Origin: Polaromonas sp.
GTDB lineage: Bacteria; Pseudomonadota; Gammaproteobacteria; Burkholderiales; Burkholderiaceae_C
Direction of reading: 5' to 3'
Length of the DNA: 64,000 nucleotides
Assembly (NCBI RefSeq): GCF_029945925.1
Contig: NZ_JAQSDN010000049.1
Coordinates: forward strand, 33,679-97,678
Both the position numbers and the translations under genes were made by a program. Shown here one piece after another: positions 44,259 through 54,097 of this stretch (positions within the stretch are counted from its first letter, which is position 1; every line of letters begins with the position of its first letter). Below the pieces are notes generated by a model, which did not search any database, was not told where the DNA came from, and was given only the letters and a program-made list of their open reading frames with translations.

Positions 44259-45752
44259 ATGGCCACCGCCGCATTTGAAACCCCCAAGCTCAAGAGCTAC
44301 CCGGTCATCCCGCTGGTACAGGTGGGGGCCACGTCGCACCTCAAACCTTTTGTGGCGGGTGCGCCGATTCAGAAGGCGCTTGGCTTCCCCGAAGAACTGG
44401 TGGAGGACTGGCAGGCAAAAGCCCTGGCCAAAATGGGCGAGCTGCTGGGCAAATACCGCTCGCTTCAGGTCTATATGGACGCCTGCGTGCATTGCGGCGC
44501 CTGCTCTGACAAGTGCCACTATTTTCTGGGCACCGGAGACCCGAAGAACATGCCGGTGGCGCGCCAGGATCTGATGCGCAAGATCTACCGGCGTTACTTC
44601 ACGTTTGCGGGCAAGTGGTTCCCCAAGCTGGTGGGTGCGGTAGACCTGACGCGCGAAGTGCTCGACGAGTGGTACAGCTATTTCAACCAGTGCTCGGAAT
44701 GCCGTCGCTGCTCGGTGTTCTGCCCTTACGGCATCGACACTGCCGAGGTCACCATGGCCGCCCGCGAGATCATGGACTCCATCGGCATGGGGCAAAAATA
44801 CTCGAACGAAATCATCGGCAAGGTGCACCGCATCGGCAACAACCTGGGTATCCCGGGGCCGGCGCTGGAAAACACGCTGGAAGGCCTGGAAGAAGACACC
44901 AAAGACGAAACCGGTCTGGACATCAAGTTCCCGCTTGACGTCAAGGGCGCCGAGGTATTGCTGATAACGCCTTCGGCCGACTTCTTCTCCGAACCCCACG
45001 TGGAGAGCCTGATCGGCTACGCGAAGGTGTTCCACGCCGCGGGGATCAGCTGGACGCTGAGTTCGCACGCCTCGGAGGCTGGCAATTTCGGCATGTTCAT
45101 CGGCAACTACGAGCAGATGCGCAATATTTCTTTGCGGGTGCGTGAAGCCGCACTGGAACTCGGGGTCAAGCGCATCGTGGTGGGCGAGTGCGGTCATGCC
45201 TGGCGTGTCGCTTACAGCTTCTGGAACACGCTGATTGGACCTTTCGACTATCTCGATCAACGTTACCCGGTGCCGCAGCATATCTGCGAGTTCACCGATG
45301 ACCTGATTCAGCGCGGCGCGCTCAGCTTCAACAAAGACGCCAACGACGATCGGATCATCACCTTCCATGATTCCTGCAACGTGGCGCGTGCCTCGCGCAT
45401 GGGCAACATGCCGGGCGGACAGTTCATCATTCCGCGGCGAATCATCACGTCCGTGGCCAATCGCTTCCATGACATGGCGCCGCAAACCATCCATGAAAGC
45501 ACTTTTTGCTGCGGGGGTGGCGGTGGCTTGCTGACGGACGATCTGATGGAGTTGCGCGTCAAGGGTGCATTGCCTCGCATGGAGGCCTTGAAGAACGTCG
45601 TGGACGACCACGGCGTGAATTTCATGGCCACGATCTGCGCCATTTGCAAAGCCCAATTCACCAAGGTATTGCCCTACTACGGCTTCAACATGAGCATGGT
45701 GGGTGGTGTGCACCAGCTGGTCAGCAAGGCGATCCGCCTGGGTGACAAGTAG
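44259..45752 (+). CDS. dsrK: DsrK, HdrD-like iron-sulfur protein
   Basis: CVHCGACSDKCHYFLGTGD, CSECRRCSVFCPYGID, CGHAWRV, FCCGGGGGLLTDD. Confidence 0.95.
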   Translation: MATAAFETPKLKSYPVIPLVQVGATSHLKPFVAGAPIQKALGFPEELVEDWQAKALAKMGELLGKYRSLQVYMDACVHCGACSDKCHYFLGTGDPKNMPVARQDLMRKIYRRYFTFAGKWFPKLVGAVDLTREVLDEWYSYFNQCSECRRCSVFCPYGIDTAEVTMAAREIMDSIGMGQKYSNEIIGKVHRIGNNLGIPGPALENTLEGLEEDTKDETGLDIKFPLDVKGAEVLLITPSADFFSEPHVESLIGYAKVFHAAGISWTLSSHASEAGNFGMFIGNYEQMRNISLRVREAALELGVKRIVVGECGHAWRVAYSFWNTLIGPFDYLDQRYPVPQHICEFTDDLIQRGALSFNKDANDDRIITFHDSCNVARASRMGNMPGGQFIIPRRIITSVANRFHDMAPQTIHESTFCCGGGGGLLTDDLMELRVKGALPRMEALKNVVDDHGVNFMATICAICKAQFTKVLPYYGFNMSMVGGVHQLVSKAIRLGDK

Positions 45753-45795
45753 CCCCGCCCGCTTGCTGCAAATACAAACATCAGGAGACTCCAAC

Positions 45796-47754
45796 ATGTC
45801 CGCGCCCAATGAATCCGTCGCCGTCAAACCACTGACCTTCCGTCGCTACAAGGACGGCGACGACAAGGTCGGGTCCTGGCAAAAAGAGATTTTTGATGCA
45901 GGCCACTCGCACAAGTGTCCCACCTACATTCAAAGCACGCCACCGTGTCAGGGCAGCTGCCCCGCCGGTGAGGACATTCGCGGCTACCTCAACATCGTGC
46001 GCGGCATCGAGAAGCCGCCCACTGGCATGGTCTGGCAGGAATACGCATTCCGCCGGCTGACGCAGGCCAACCCCTTCCCCTCCGTCATGGGGCGGGTTTG
46101 TCCGGCCCCCTGCGAGTCAGGTTGCAACCGCAACCAGGTGGAGGATTTCGTCGGCATCAACTCCGTCGAACACTTCCTGGGCGACTACGCGATTGAAAAT
46201 GGACTCGCTTACCCCAAGCCGACCACCCAGACCGGGAAAAAAGTTGCCGTGATAGGCGGCGGGCCGGCTGGCTTGTCAACGGCGTACCAATTGGCACTCA
46301 AGGGACACGAAGTCACCGTATTCGATGAGCGTGCAGAGCTCGGCGGCATGATGCGTTATGGCATTCCGGGCTTTCGCACGCCGCGTGATGTGCTGGACGC
46401 CGAGATCCAGCGTATTCTGGACCTGGGCGTCAAAACGCGCATGAACTGCCGCATCGGCACCGACATCAGCATGGCCCAGATTCGTGCTGAATTCGACGCG
46501 GTGTTTCTGGGGCTGGGTGCACAAGCCGGTCGTGCCTTGCCGGTCGAGGGTGCGGACGCGCCCAACTGCGTGACGGCTACCTCCTTCCTCAAGGCCTTCA
46601 ATGATGGCCGTCTGCGCCATGTGGGCAAGCGCGTCGTGGTGGTCGGGGGTGGCGATACGTCGATTGACGTCGCCACGGTGGCGCGCCGCCTGGGTCACAT
46701 CGACAAGATACACGAGTCCGATCGACCCGAGCGCGCCATTGCCGGCCATGTGGCACACGATGTGGCGGAGGCTTCGGCTCGCCAGGGCGCAGAGGTGACC
46801 TTGACCACCATCTTCTCCGTGGACAAGATGCAGGCTACCAAACACGAGGTCGAGCAAGCCCTGGCCGAAGGCATTGCCATCCGCGGCGGCATGGCCCCGG
46901 TGGCGGTGGTGCGCGGGCCGGACGGTCGCGCCATTGCACTGCGCGTGATGCAATGCGAGGCCAAGGTCGTGGGCGGGCGACTCGAGATCAGGAACATCGA
47001 GGGCACGGAAGAGGACATTCCCGCCGACCTGATCGTCTCGGCCATAGGCCAGGCGGTGGATTTCACCGGGCTGGACGAATTCAACAACGGCAAAGGTGCC
47101 ATCAGCAGCGACAAGAACTACCAGGTGCAGGGTCAGCCCGGATTTTTTGTGGGCGGCGACGTGGTACGCCCGCACCTGCTGACAACTGCGATCGGGCATG
47201 GCGCGATCGCGGCTGACGGCATTGACCGCTTTCTGCAGAACGAAGCGCTGGAGAAACGTCCCAAGATCGACGTGCATGCCTTTGATCTGAAGCGAAAGAT
47301 GCTGGAAAAGGGGTATGCCTTCAGTGAAGTGCACGAACCCATACGCGGCACGGACAAGAGCAGCGCAGCGATTCACAATTTTGACAACCGCTCGGACCGC
47401 TATGTGATTTCCCACAAGGAATTGTTCCTGGGCCACTTTCCGTACGTGGCGCGCAACCGCCGTGGCATGGTCACGCTGACTGCCGAGCAGGCACTGAATA
47501 ATTTCGAGGAGCGGCTGCAATCCCTTCTGGAGGCCCAGGCCGTCGCCGAGTCCAAGCGCTGCATGAGTTGTGGTCAGTGTTTCGAGTGCGACAACTGCGT
47601 GGTCTATTGCCCGCAGGTGGCGGTGTTCAAGGTGCCAAAATCCAAGTCCACGATGGGACGTTATGTGGACACCGACTACAGCAAGTGCATCGGCTGCCAC
47701 ATCTGCGCCGATGTCTGTCCCACCGGCTATATCCAGATGGGACTGGGAGATTAG
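45796..47754 (+). CDS. dsrL: DsrL, NAD(P)H:acceptor oxidoreductase
   Basis: PPCQGSCPAGEDIRGYLN, VAVIGGGPAGLSTAYQLALKGHEVTVFDE, C-terminal CIGCHICADVCPTGYI. Confidence 0.95.
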   Translation: MSAPNESVAVKPLTFRRYKDGDDKVGSWQKEIFDAGHSHKCPTYIQSTPPCQGSCPAGEDIRGYLNIVRGIEKPPTGMVWQEYAFRRLTQANPFPSVMGRVCPAPCESGCNRNQVEDFVGINSVEHFLGDYAIENGLAYPKPTTQTGKKVAVIGGGPAGLSTAYQLALKGHEVTVFDERAELGGMMRYGIPGFRTPRDVLDAEIQRILDLGVKTRMNCRIGTDISMAQIRAEFDAVFLGLGAQAGRALPVEGADAPNCVTATSFLKAFNDGRLRHVGKRVVVVGGGDTSIDVATVARRLGHIDKIHESDRPERAIAGHVAHDVAEASARQGAEVTLTTIFSVDKMQATKHEVEQALAEGIAIRGGMAPVAVVRGPDGRAIALRVMQCEAKVVGGRLEIRNIEGTEEDIPADLIVSAIGQAVDFTGLDEFNNGKGAISSDKNYQVQGQPGFFVGGDVVRPHLLTTAIGHGAIAADGIDRFLQNEALEKRPKIDVHAFDLKRKMLEKGYAFSEVHEPIRGTDKSSAAIHNFDNRSDRYVISHKELFLGHFPYVARNRRGMVTLTAEQALNNFEERLQSLLEAQAVAESKRCMSCGQCFECDNCVVYCPQVAVFKVPKSKSTMGRYVDTDYSKCIGCHICADVCPTGYIQMGLGD

Positions 47755-47758
47755 CGGT

Positions 47759-48265
47759 ATGGCTGAACTTGGCGCGCTTAGCCGGGCCGTTGCCGGAAGT
47801 TTGTGCAGTTTGGCCCTGTTGCTGCCTGCAGGTCCGGCAGCGTGGGCGCAGGCATTGGCGCCTTCTCCCGCGGCCAGCCGTGTGCCGCAGCCTGTGATCG
47901 AGCCGGCGCGTGGCGACAAATGTGTGGAAGACCCCGCATTCATGCGGCGTAACCACATGGAGCTGCTCAAGCACCAGCGCGACGACACACTGCGCGGCGG
48001 GATTCGCACCGGGAAGTACAGCCTGAAGGCCTGCATAGTCTGTCATGCCAGTCAAACCACTGGCAGTGTGACTGCAGCGAGCACCAACTTTTGCATCAAT
48101 TGTCATACCTACGCAGCGGTAAAAATTGACTGTTTCGGCTGCCACGCCAGCAAACCGCCCCAGACATCCTTCCATTCCCTGCTGCCCCAGCATGGCAAAC
48201 CAGGTGAGCCGCCGCTGAGTCTGCAATTGCGGCAGATGGTGATGCAGCAACAACTCAAGCCATGA
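47759..48265 (+). CDS. dsrJ: DsrJ, periplasmic triheme cytochrome c
   Basis: Signal peptide; CIVCH, CINCH, CFGCH. Confidence 0.93.
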   Translation: MAELGALSRAVAGSLCSLALLLPAGPAAWAQALAPSPAASRVPQPVIEPARGDKCVEDPAFMRRNHMELLKHQRDDTLRGGIRTGKYSLKACIVCHASQTTGSVTAASTNFCINCHTYAAVKIDCFGCHASKPPQTSFHSLLPQHGKPGEPPLSLQLRQMVMQQQLKP

Positions 48266-49041
48266 AGAAGGACAGCACAAGCCCATCGACCGGAACGACT
48301 GACGCCAAGACCGGTCGACGTGGTTTTCTGGGCGTCGCTGCAGCCGGTCTGGCGGGGGTCATGATCGCGCCCGGTGTCCGGCTGATCGAGATCGCGCAGG
48401 CCGGACCCCCAGCCAGCGCACCCAGCCCGGGTGCAAGTAACAAAGTCCGATGGGGCATGCTGATTGACAGCGGCAAATGCACCAGCGGCTGCACCGACTG
48501 CGTTACCGCTTGCAATACCGAAAATGGACTTTCGGGGGGCACCCGGACGACCGATTCACAGTGGATTCGGAAGATAGAAATCAAGGAAGTCCGGACCGGA
48601 AAAACGCAGTCTCTGCCCGTGATGTGCCAGCATTGTGCCGAGCCGCCTTGCGTGGATGTGTGTCCCACCGGCGCCTCCTTCAAGCGCGCAGACGGGATTG
48701 TGCTGGTGGACAAGCACACCTGCATTGGTTGCCGCTATTGCGTGATGGCCTGCCCGTACAAGGCGCGCTCCTTCGTCCATGAGCCGCAGAATGATCAGAA
48801 GCCGGATGTGCCGCGTGGCATGGGGACGGTGGAAGGTTGCACCCTGTGTGTGCACAAGGTGGACCGCGGCGAGCAACCCGCATGCGTCAGCGCCTGCTCC
48901 GACGCAGGTCATGGTGCCATGGTGTTTGGCGACCTGAACGACCCGAACAGCGAAATCTCCCGACGTGTGGCGAGTTACCCCTCGCGCCAGATTCGTGAAG
49001 ACCTGAATCTGAACACCGGTGTGCGCTACACCGGCATTTGA
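48262..49041 (+). CDS. dsrO: DsrO, periplasmic ferredoxin-like protein (Tat)
   Basis: TGRRGFLGVAAAGLAGVMIAPG; multiple CxxCxxC 4Fe-4S motifs. Confidence 0.94.
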   Translation: MKKDSTSPSTGTTDAKTGRRGFLGVAAAGLAGVMIAPGVRLIEIAQAGPPASAPSPGASNKVRWGMLIDSGKCTSGCTDCVTACNTENGLSGGTRTTDSQWIRKIEIKEVRTGKTQSLPVMCQHCAEPPCVDVCPTGASFKRADGIVLVDKHTCIGCRYCVMACPYKARSFVHEPQNDQKPDVPRGMGTVEGCTLCVHKVDRGEQPACVSACSDAGHGAMVFGDLNDPNSEISRRVASYPSRQIREDLNLNTGVRYTGI

Positions 49042-50285
49042 AGCAACAAGGCATGATCCCCATGAAAAGCACGCTGCGTGAACTGCAAGGCGCCAGTCCC
49101 GGCTACTACCTGTTGCTCGGGGGCTTGGCGCTGGTCACCTTGTCCGGCCTGGGGGCGGCCTGGTTCATGGAACACCATGGCCACATCGTGACCGGCATGA
49201 ACAACCAGGTCGTCTGGGGACTGCCCCACGTATTTGCGGTGTTTCTGGTGGTGGCCGCATCGGGCGCGCTGAATGTGGCCTCCATGGCCTCGGTATTCGG
49301 CAAGGCGGAATTCAAACCGCTGGGCCCGCTGTCCGGGCTGCTGGCGATCGCGTTGCTGCTCGGTGGCTTGACCGTGTTGATGCTCGATCTGGGCCGCCCC
49401 GACCGCTTGGTTGTGGCCATGACGCACTTCAACTTCAAGTCCATTTTCGCGTTGAACATCTTTCTCTATTCGGGATTCATGGGTTTTGTCATCGCCTATT
49501 TGTGGACCATGATGGAGCGGCGCATGAACCGCTACACGCCGCTGGCGGGTTTGTTCGCCTTTGTCTGGCGCATGGCGCTGACCACCGGGACCGGCTCGAT
49601 TTTTGGTTTTCTGGTGGCCCGTCAAGCCTATGATTCGGCACTGCTGGCACCCTTGTTCATTGCGCTGTCGCTCAGTTATGGCCTGGCCGTATTCATTCTG
49701 GTCCTGATGCTGGCTTTTCAGGGCAGTGGTCGCCCTCTGGGCGATGCATTGATGGCACGGTTTGCGCGGCTGCAGGTGATTTTTATTGCGGCAGGCCTTT
49801 ATTTTGTACTGGTCTATCACCTGACCAATCTGTACTTCACCAAGCACCACGATTTCGAACGCTTCATCCTGCTGGAAGGAGGCTTGCACACCATCCTGTT
49901 CTGGTTGGGTCAGGTGTTGCTGGGCGGTGTGCTGCCGATGCTGCTACTGTTGCATCCGCGCATTGGCCAGATGCGTTTGCGCATTGCAGCAAGCGCCACC
50001 CTGGTGGTGGGGGGAGGGTTTGCGCAGATGTACGTCACCATCATCGGTGGGCAAGCGTTCCCGCTGGTGTTGTTCCCTGGCCGGCAAGTGAGCAGCAGCT
50101 TTTTTGACGGCGTGGTAAATCCCTACTCGCCCAGCCTGCCGGAGTGGCTGCTGGGTTTTGGCGGCGTCGCCATCGCGGGCCTGATCGTCACACTGGCGTT
50201 GAAATTTCTGGGCTTTCTGCCCGAGCGCCTGGACGACGCCGCGCTACAGGCAAGCAGCGCAGCGAACGCGGCCGTGAGTACCTGA
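49038..50285 (+). CDS. dsrP: DsrP, NrfD-family membrane protein
   Basis: Polytopic; GMNNQVVWGLPHVFAVFLVVAASGALNVASMASVF; follows dsrO. Confidence 0.93.
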   Translation: MKQQGMIPMKSTLRELQGASPGYYLLLGGLALVTLSGLGAAWFMEHHGHIVTGMNNQVVWGLPHVFAVFLVVAASGALNVASMASVFGKAEFKPLGPLSGLLAIALLLGGLTVLMLDLGRPDRLVVAMTHFNFKSIFALNIFLYSGFMGFVIAYLWTMMERRMNRYTPLAGLFAFVWRMALTTGTGSIFGFLVARQAYDSALLAPLFIALSLSYGLAVFILVLMLAFQGSGRPLGDALMARFARLQVIFIAAGLYFVLVYHLTNLYFTKHHDFERFILLEGGLHTILFWLGQVLLGGVLPMLLLLHPRIGQMRLRIAASATLVVGGGFAQMYVTIIGGQAFPLVLFPGRQVSSSFFDGVVNPYSPSLPEWLLGFGGVAIAGLIVTLALKFLGFLPERLDDAALQASSAANAAVST

Positions 50286-50297
50286 AACCGATCCGGC

Positions 50298-52046
50298 ATG
50301 TCACGCTTTCTGGTTTCGGCTGCGCACAAATCTTCGGGCAAGACAACCATCACGGTGGGCCTGTGCGCCGCCTTGTCGACCAAAGGCCTGGCCGTGCAGC
50401 CTTTCAAAAAAGGGCCGGACTACATCGACCCCCTGTGGCTGAGTCAGGCCAGCGGACGCGACTGCTTTAACCTCGACCCCTACCTGATGACGCCTGAGCA
50501 GATCACCACCTGCTTCACCCGCCACGCTGCGCAGGCTGATATCAGCATCGTGGAAGGCAACAAAGGTTTGTACGATGGCCTGGCACTGGACGGCAGCAAC
50601 AGCAACGCCGCACTGGCGCAGTTGCTGGACCTGCCCGTGCTGCTGGTGCTGGACGCCCGCGGCATGACACGCGGCATCGCGCCGCTGATTCTGGGCTACC
50701 AGGCATTTGATCCGCGCATCCGCATTGCCGGTGTCATCCTCAACCAGTTGGGCGGTGCCCGTCACGAATCCAAGCTGCGTGCGGTGATTGAACATTACAC
50801 CGATGTGCCGGTGCTGGGCGCCATCGCGCACGATCCGCGTCTGGCGGTGGTGGAGCGCCATCTTGGACTGATGCCCAGCCATGAACTCGATGACGCCGCG
50901 CAGCGCGTGCGCGCCATGGCTGAACTGATTGCCGCGCAGCTTGATTTGCCTCGGGTGTTGCAGCTTGCCGCGAGTGTCGCACCATTGCCGCCGACACCAT
51001 CGGCGCAACCGGCAGTGCAGGCGGCGACACCGCAGCCACGCGTTCGCATCGGTCTGGCGCGCGACAAGGCCTTTGGCTTTTACTACCCGGACGACCTGAT
51101 CGCCCTGGAAGCGGCCGGGGCCGAGATTGTGCCCTTCAATACTTTGCAGGACGCTTGCCTGCCTGAAGTGGATGGTCTGTTTATCGGCGGCGGTTTCCCG
51201 GAAATGTTCATGCCGCAGTTGCAGGCTAATGCCCCCATGCGCCAAAGCATACGCTCCGCCATTGAAGGGGGGATGCCCGTCTATGCCGAATGTGGCGGTC
51301 TCATGTATCTCGCACGCACACTTCGATGGCACGACGATGTTTACCAGATGGTGGGCGCACTTCCTGCGGATGTGCTGGTGCACGAGCGCCCCGTGGGTCG
51401 CGGCTATATGGAACTGCAGACGACGGCCGATGCGCCTTGGTCTGCCCGCGCGGGCGCCGCGCCGCAAACCCTGCGCGGGCACGAGTTCCACTACTCCAGC
51501 CTGGAAAACCTGGCGCCGGACCTGAAATTCGCCTATCGCGTGATGCGCGGGCATGGCGTGGATGGCCAGCGCGACGGCATCGTCTACCGAAACGTGCTCG
51601 CCTCCTACGCCCACCTGCGCAGCGGGGCGGGCACGGAATGGGCGCCGCAGTTTGTCGCCTTTGTACGCACGCTCAGCATCGCGTCGAAGCCGCAGGTCAG
51701 CGCGGTCGCGCGCAGCGTGCTGGTCCATGGCCAACCCGTTGCTACCGACTCTGAAGGCTATTTGAAAAACCTGGATGATTGGTCTGAGGACTTTGCACGG
51801 ATACAGGCGAAGGCGGAAAACCTGGCGCTGACCGATGAACATTGGCAAGTGATCCTTTTTTTGCGGGCGTACTTCGAGGAGCACAGGGTGCAGGCGCAGG
51901 TACGCGCGATGATTTGGCACTTTGCCAAAGTTTGGGGGACTGAACATGGCAACAACCATTACCTTCACACGCTTTTTCCGGTTGGTGGACCGCAAAAGCA
52001 AGGCAACCGTTTGGCCGGTCTGTTGAAGACCAAGGGTGAACATTGA
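50298..52046 (+). CDS. dsrN: DsrN (cobyrinate a,c-diamide synthase-like, CbiA) fused to a C-terminal Cys-less DsrC/TusE domain
   Basis: CbiA: VSAAHKSSGKTTITVGLCAALSTKGLAVQPFKKGPDYIDPLWL, GLFIGGGFPEMF, YAECGGLMYL; from ~aa 470 DsrC-like VATDSEGYLKNLDDWSEDFARIQAKAENLALTDEHWQVILFLRAYFEEHRVQAQVRAMIWHFAKVWGTEHGNNHYLHTLFPVGGPQKQG. Confidence 0.92.
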   Translation: MSRFLVSAAHKSSGKTTITVGLCAALSTKGLAVQPFKKGPDYIDPLWLSQASGRDCFNLDPYLMTPEQITTCFTRHAAQADISIVEGNKGLYDGLALDGSNSNAALAQLLDLPVLLVLDARGMTRGIAPLILGYQAFDPRIRIAGVILNQLGGARHESKLRAVIEHYTDVPVLGAIAHDPRLAVVERHLGLMPSHELDDAAQRVRAMAELIAAQLDLPRVLQLAASVAPLPPTPSAQPAVQAATPQPRVRIGLARDKAFGFYYPDDLIALEAAGAEIVPFNTLQDACLPEVDGLFIGGGFPEMFMPQLQANAPMRQSIRSAIEGGMPVYAECGGLMYLARTLRWHDDVYQMVGALPADVLVHERPVGRGYMELQTTADAPWSARAGAAPQTLRGHEFHYSSLENLAPDLKFAYRVMRGHGVDGQRDGIVYRNVLASYAHLRSGAGTEWAPQFVAFVRTLSIASKPQVSAVARSVLVHGQPVATDSEGYLKNLDDWSEDFARIQAKAENLALTDEHWQVILFLRAYFEEHRVQAQVRAMIWHFAKVWGTEHGNNHYLHTLFPVGGPQKQGNRLAGLLKTKGEH

Positions 52047-52091
52047 TATATCGGACAGAAATCACTGTCCCCAACTGATCAGGAGTACGAC

Positions 52092-52469
52092 ATGTTTACA
52101 TTAAGCAGCGCCGCTGCACGGCAAATCCAGCAGGCAGCCATCGCCAGTGGCGCCCAGGAGATGGTTTTGCGCATTGCTGCCAGGGTCGACGCCGACGGCT
52201 CAATGCAATACGGCATGGGTTTTGACGACCCGAGCGAAGAAGACATGAAGCTTGACCTGGACGGTGTGGCGGTCGTGATCGCCGACGAACACCAGGAATT
52301 GCTGAATGAAATCTTGCTGGACTACGTGGAACTCCAGCCCGGCGAGTTCAACTTTATTTTCATTGATGGCCGGCAGTCCCAGGATGCGCCCGAGCAAGCG
52401 TTGTCCGGCGGTTGCGGCAGTGGGGGCTGCAGCGGTGGTGGCTGCGGCAGTACCAAAAGAACGCATTGA
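52092..52469 (+). CDS. dsrR: DsrR-like A-type/IscA-like protein with Gly-Cys-rich tail
   Basis: [51 protein letters not shown]...[20 protein letters not shown]; after dsrN. Confidence 0.85.
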   Translation: MFTLSSAAARQIQQAAIASGAQEMVLRIAARVDADGSMQYGMGFDDPSEEDMKLDLDGVAVVIADEHQELLNEILLDYVELQPGEFNFIFIDGRQSQDAPEQALSGGCGSGGCSGGGCGSTKRTH

Positions 52470-53257
52470 AAACCGACAACACGACCCTCTTGTCTGGTGC
52501 CGGGTGCGTTTATCTGGTGGGCGCCGGCCCCGGTGATCCGGAGCTGTTGACGCTGCGCGCTGTGCGCCTGCTGCAGCGGACTGACGTGGTCGTCTATGAC
52601 CACCTGGTGTCCAGTGCGGTGCTGGACTTTGTGTCGCCCACCGCCGAACGCATCTACGCGGGCAAGCGCCGCAACGAGCACACCATGCGGCAAGAGGAGA
52701 TCAACGCGCTGCTTGTCAAACTCGCCCGCGAAGGCCGGCAGGTGGTGCGCCTCAAGGGCGGCGATCCGTTCATCTTTGGGCGCGGCGGCGAGGAGTTGCA
52801 GGCGCTGGCGGCTCATGGCATTGCCTTTGAGGTGGTGCCCGGCGTGACAGCCGCCTCGGGCGTGTCCAGCTACGCCGGCATCCCTCTGACGCATCGCGAC
52901 TACGCGCAAAGCTGCCTGTTTGTGACCGGCCATCTCAAGGACGGCACGGCCGACCTCGACTGGCCCAGCCTGGTCAGACCACGCCAGACGGTCGTGATCT
53001 ATATGGGTCTGGGTGGACTGCCCGAGATTTGCCGCCAGATGATGCAGCACGGTGCTGCCCCCACGCTGCCCATTGCCGTGATTCAGGACGGTACGATCAC
53101 GACCCAGAAAGTCGTTACCGGAACCTTGGCTGACATGCCAGAACTTGTGGCCGAGCAGGGCCTGAAATCACCGTGCCTGACGATCATCGGTGAGGTTGTC
53201 AGACTGCATGAGACGCTGGCGTGGTTCCATCCATCGATAGCGCTCACAATAGCGTGA
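52466..53257 (+). CDS. uroporphyrinogen-III C-methyltransferase (SUMT), copy 2, in dsr operon
   Basis: [56 protein letters not shown] at 52466 overlapping the dsrR stop is a likely start (ORF extends to 52412). Confidence 0.92.
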   Translation: MKTDNTTLLSGAGCVYLVGAGPGDPELLTLRAVRLLQRTDVVVYDHLVSSAVLDFVSPTAERIYAGKRRNEHTMRQEEINALLVKLAREGRQVVRLKGGDPFIFGRGGEELQALAAHGIAFEVVPGVTAASGVSSYAGIPLTHRDYAQSCLFVTGHLKDGTADLDWPSLVRPRQTVVIYMGLGGLPEICRQMMQHGAAPTLPIAVIQDGTITTQKVVTGTLADMPELVAEQGLKSPCLTIIGEVVRLHETLAWFHPSIALTIA

Positions 53258-53343
53258 AGACATGCATTTTTGAAGAACGCATCCGCATGACAGTTTTCGA
53301 GACTGGTTTGGAGAAAACCTTACCTGCCTGAAGGGACTGAATC

Positions 53344-54027
53344 TTGGATTTTCTGAATTTCGCCCGTGGCCCGGCGCTGAGCTTTGCCCTCGTCGTGTTC
53401 GTGCTGGGCACGCTATGGCGTCTGGGCGGCATTCTGCGGCGACCGCGCATGCGGGACCTCTCGCCACCGCGCCCGGGCGCGCCTTCGAACCTGACGGGCG
53501 CACTGCGCGCCATCGTGCGCGGCATGTGGCCGCGCAGGGAGTTCGGTCAAGCGGCGCTGGTCACGAGCATCAACGGCTACGTCTTCCACATCGGGCTCGC
53601 ACTGGTGTTTTTCGGCTACGCGCCGCACATCGCGCTCATACGTCGCATCACCGGCCTGTCGTGGCCGGCCTTGCCTGACATGGTGATGTACCTCGCTGCC
53701 GGCGCCACCATCGTCTCGCTGCTGCTGGCGCTGTTGTTCCGCTTGACGGACCCGGTGCTCAGGAGGATCTCCAACGCCGACGACATGATTACCTGGACCA
53801 TCACTTTCCTGCCCCTCGTCACAGGCATGGCGGTGGTGGGCGAGCCCTCTGCAGCCATTCTGGCGCGCGACCACGTGATCTACGCTGGCCCGCTGGCCGT
53901 TCACCTGCTGACGCTGGAACTGCTGCTGATCTGGTTTCCGTTCGGCAAGCTCATGCACGCCTTCCTGTTCGTCTTCTCGCGCGGCGCCACCGGCGTGCGG
54001 TTCAGCCATCGGGGCGTCAAGTTATGA
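53344..54027 (+). CDS. second DsrM-like/NarI-like membrane subunit
   Basis: 227 aa, polytopic, TSINGYVFHIGLALVFFGYAPHIALI, LLTLELLLIWFPFGKLMHAFLF; paired with an HdrD/DsrK-like gene. Confidence 0.8.
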   Translation: MDFLNFARGPALSFALVVFVLGTLWRLGGILRRPRMRDLSPPRPGAPSNLTGALRAIVRGMWPRREFGQAALVTSINGYVFHIGLALVFFGYAPHIALIRRITGLSWPALPDMVMYLAAGATIVSLLLALLFRLTDPVLRRISNADDMITWTITFLPLVTGMAVVGEPSAAILARDHVIYAGPLAVHLLTLELLLIWFPFGKLMHAFLFVFSRGATGVRFSHRGVKL

Positions 54028-54034
54028 GCGCCGT

Positions 54035-54096
54035 ACGGCAGCTCCGAAGGTGCTCGCTCCCCCTCGGGGGGACGGCCCGCAGGGTCAAGGGGGGCA
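54035..54096. repeat. CTCCCCCTCGGGGGGACGGCCCGC...AAGGGGGGC palindromic repeat between dsrM2-like and dsrK2-like genes
   Basis: Direct reading; shares the CCCCCTCGGGGGG core with 8081 and 37851 loci. Confidence 0.65.
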
Positions 54097-54097
54097 C

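Noticed and set aside
43260-45827. 855-aa minus-strand ORF over dsrC-dsrM-dsrK
   Set aside because: Antisense shadow; no family signature.
46276-48036. 586-aa minus-strand ORF over dsrL-dsrJ
   Set aside because: Antisense shadow of DsrL.
50301-52043. 580-aa minus-strand ORF mirroring dsrN
   Set aside because: Same-length shadow ORF; the plus strand encodes CbiA and DsrC-like motifs.
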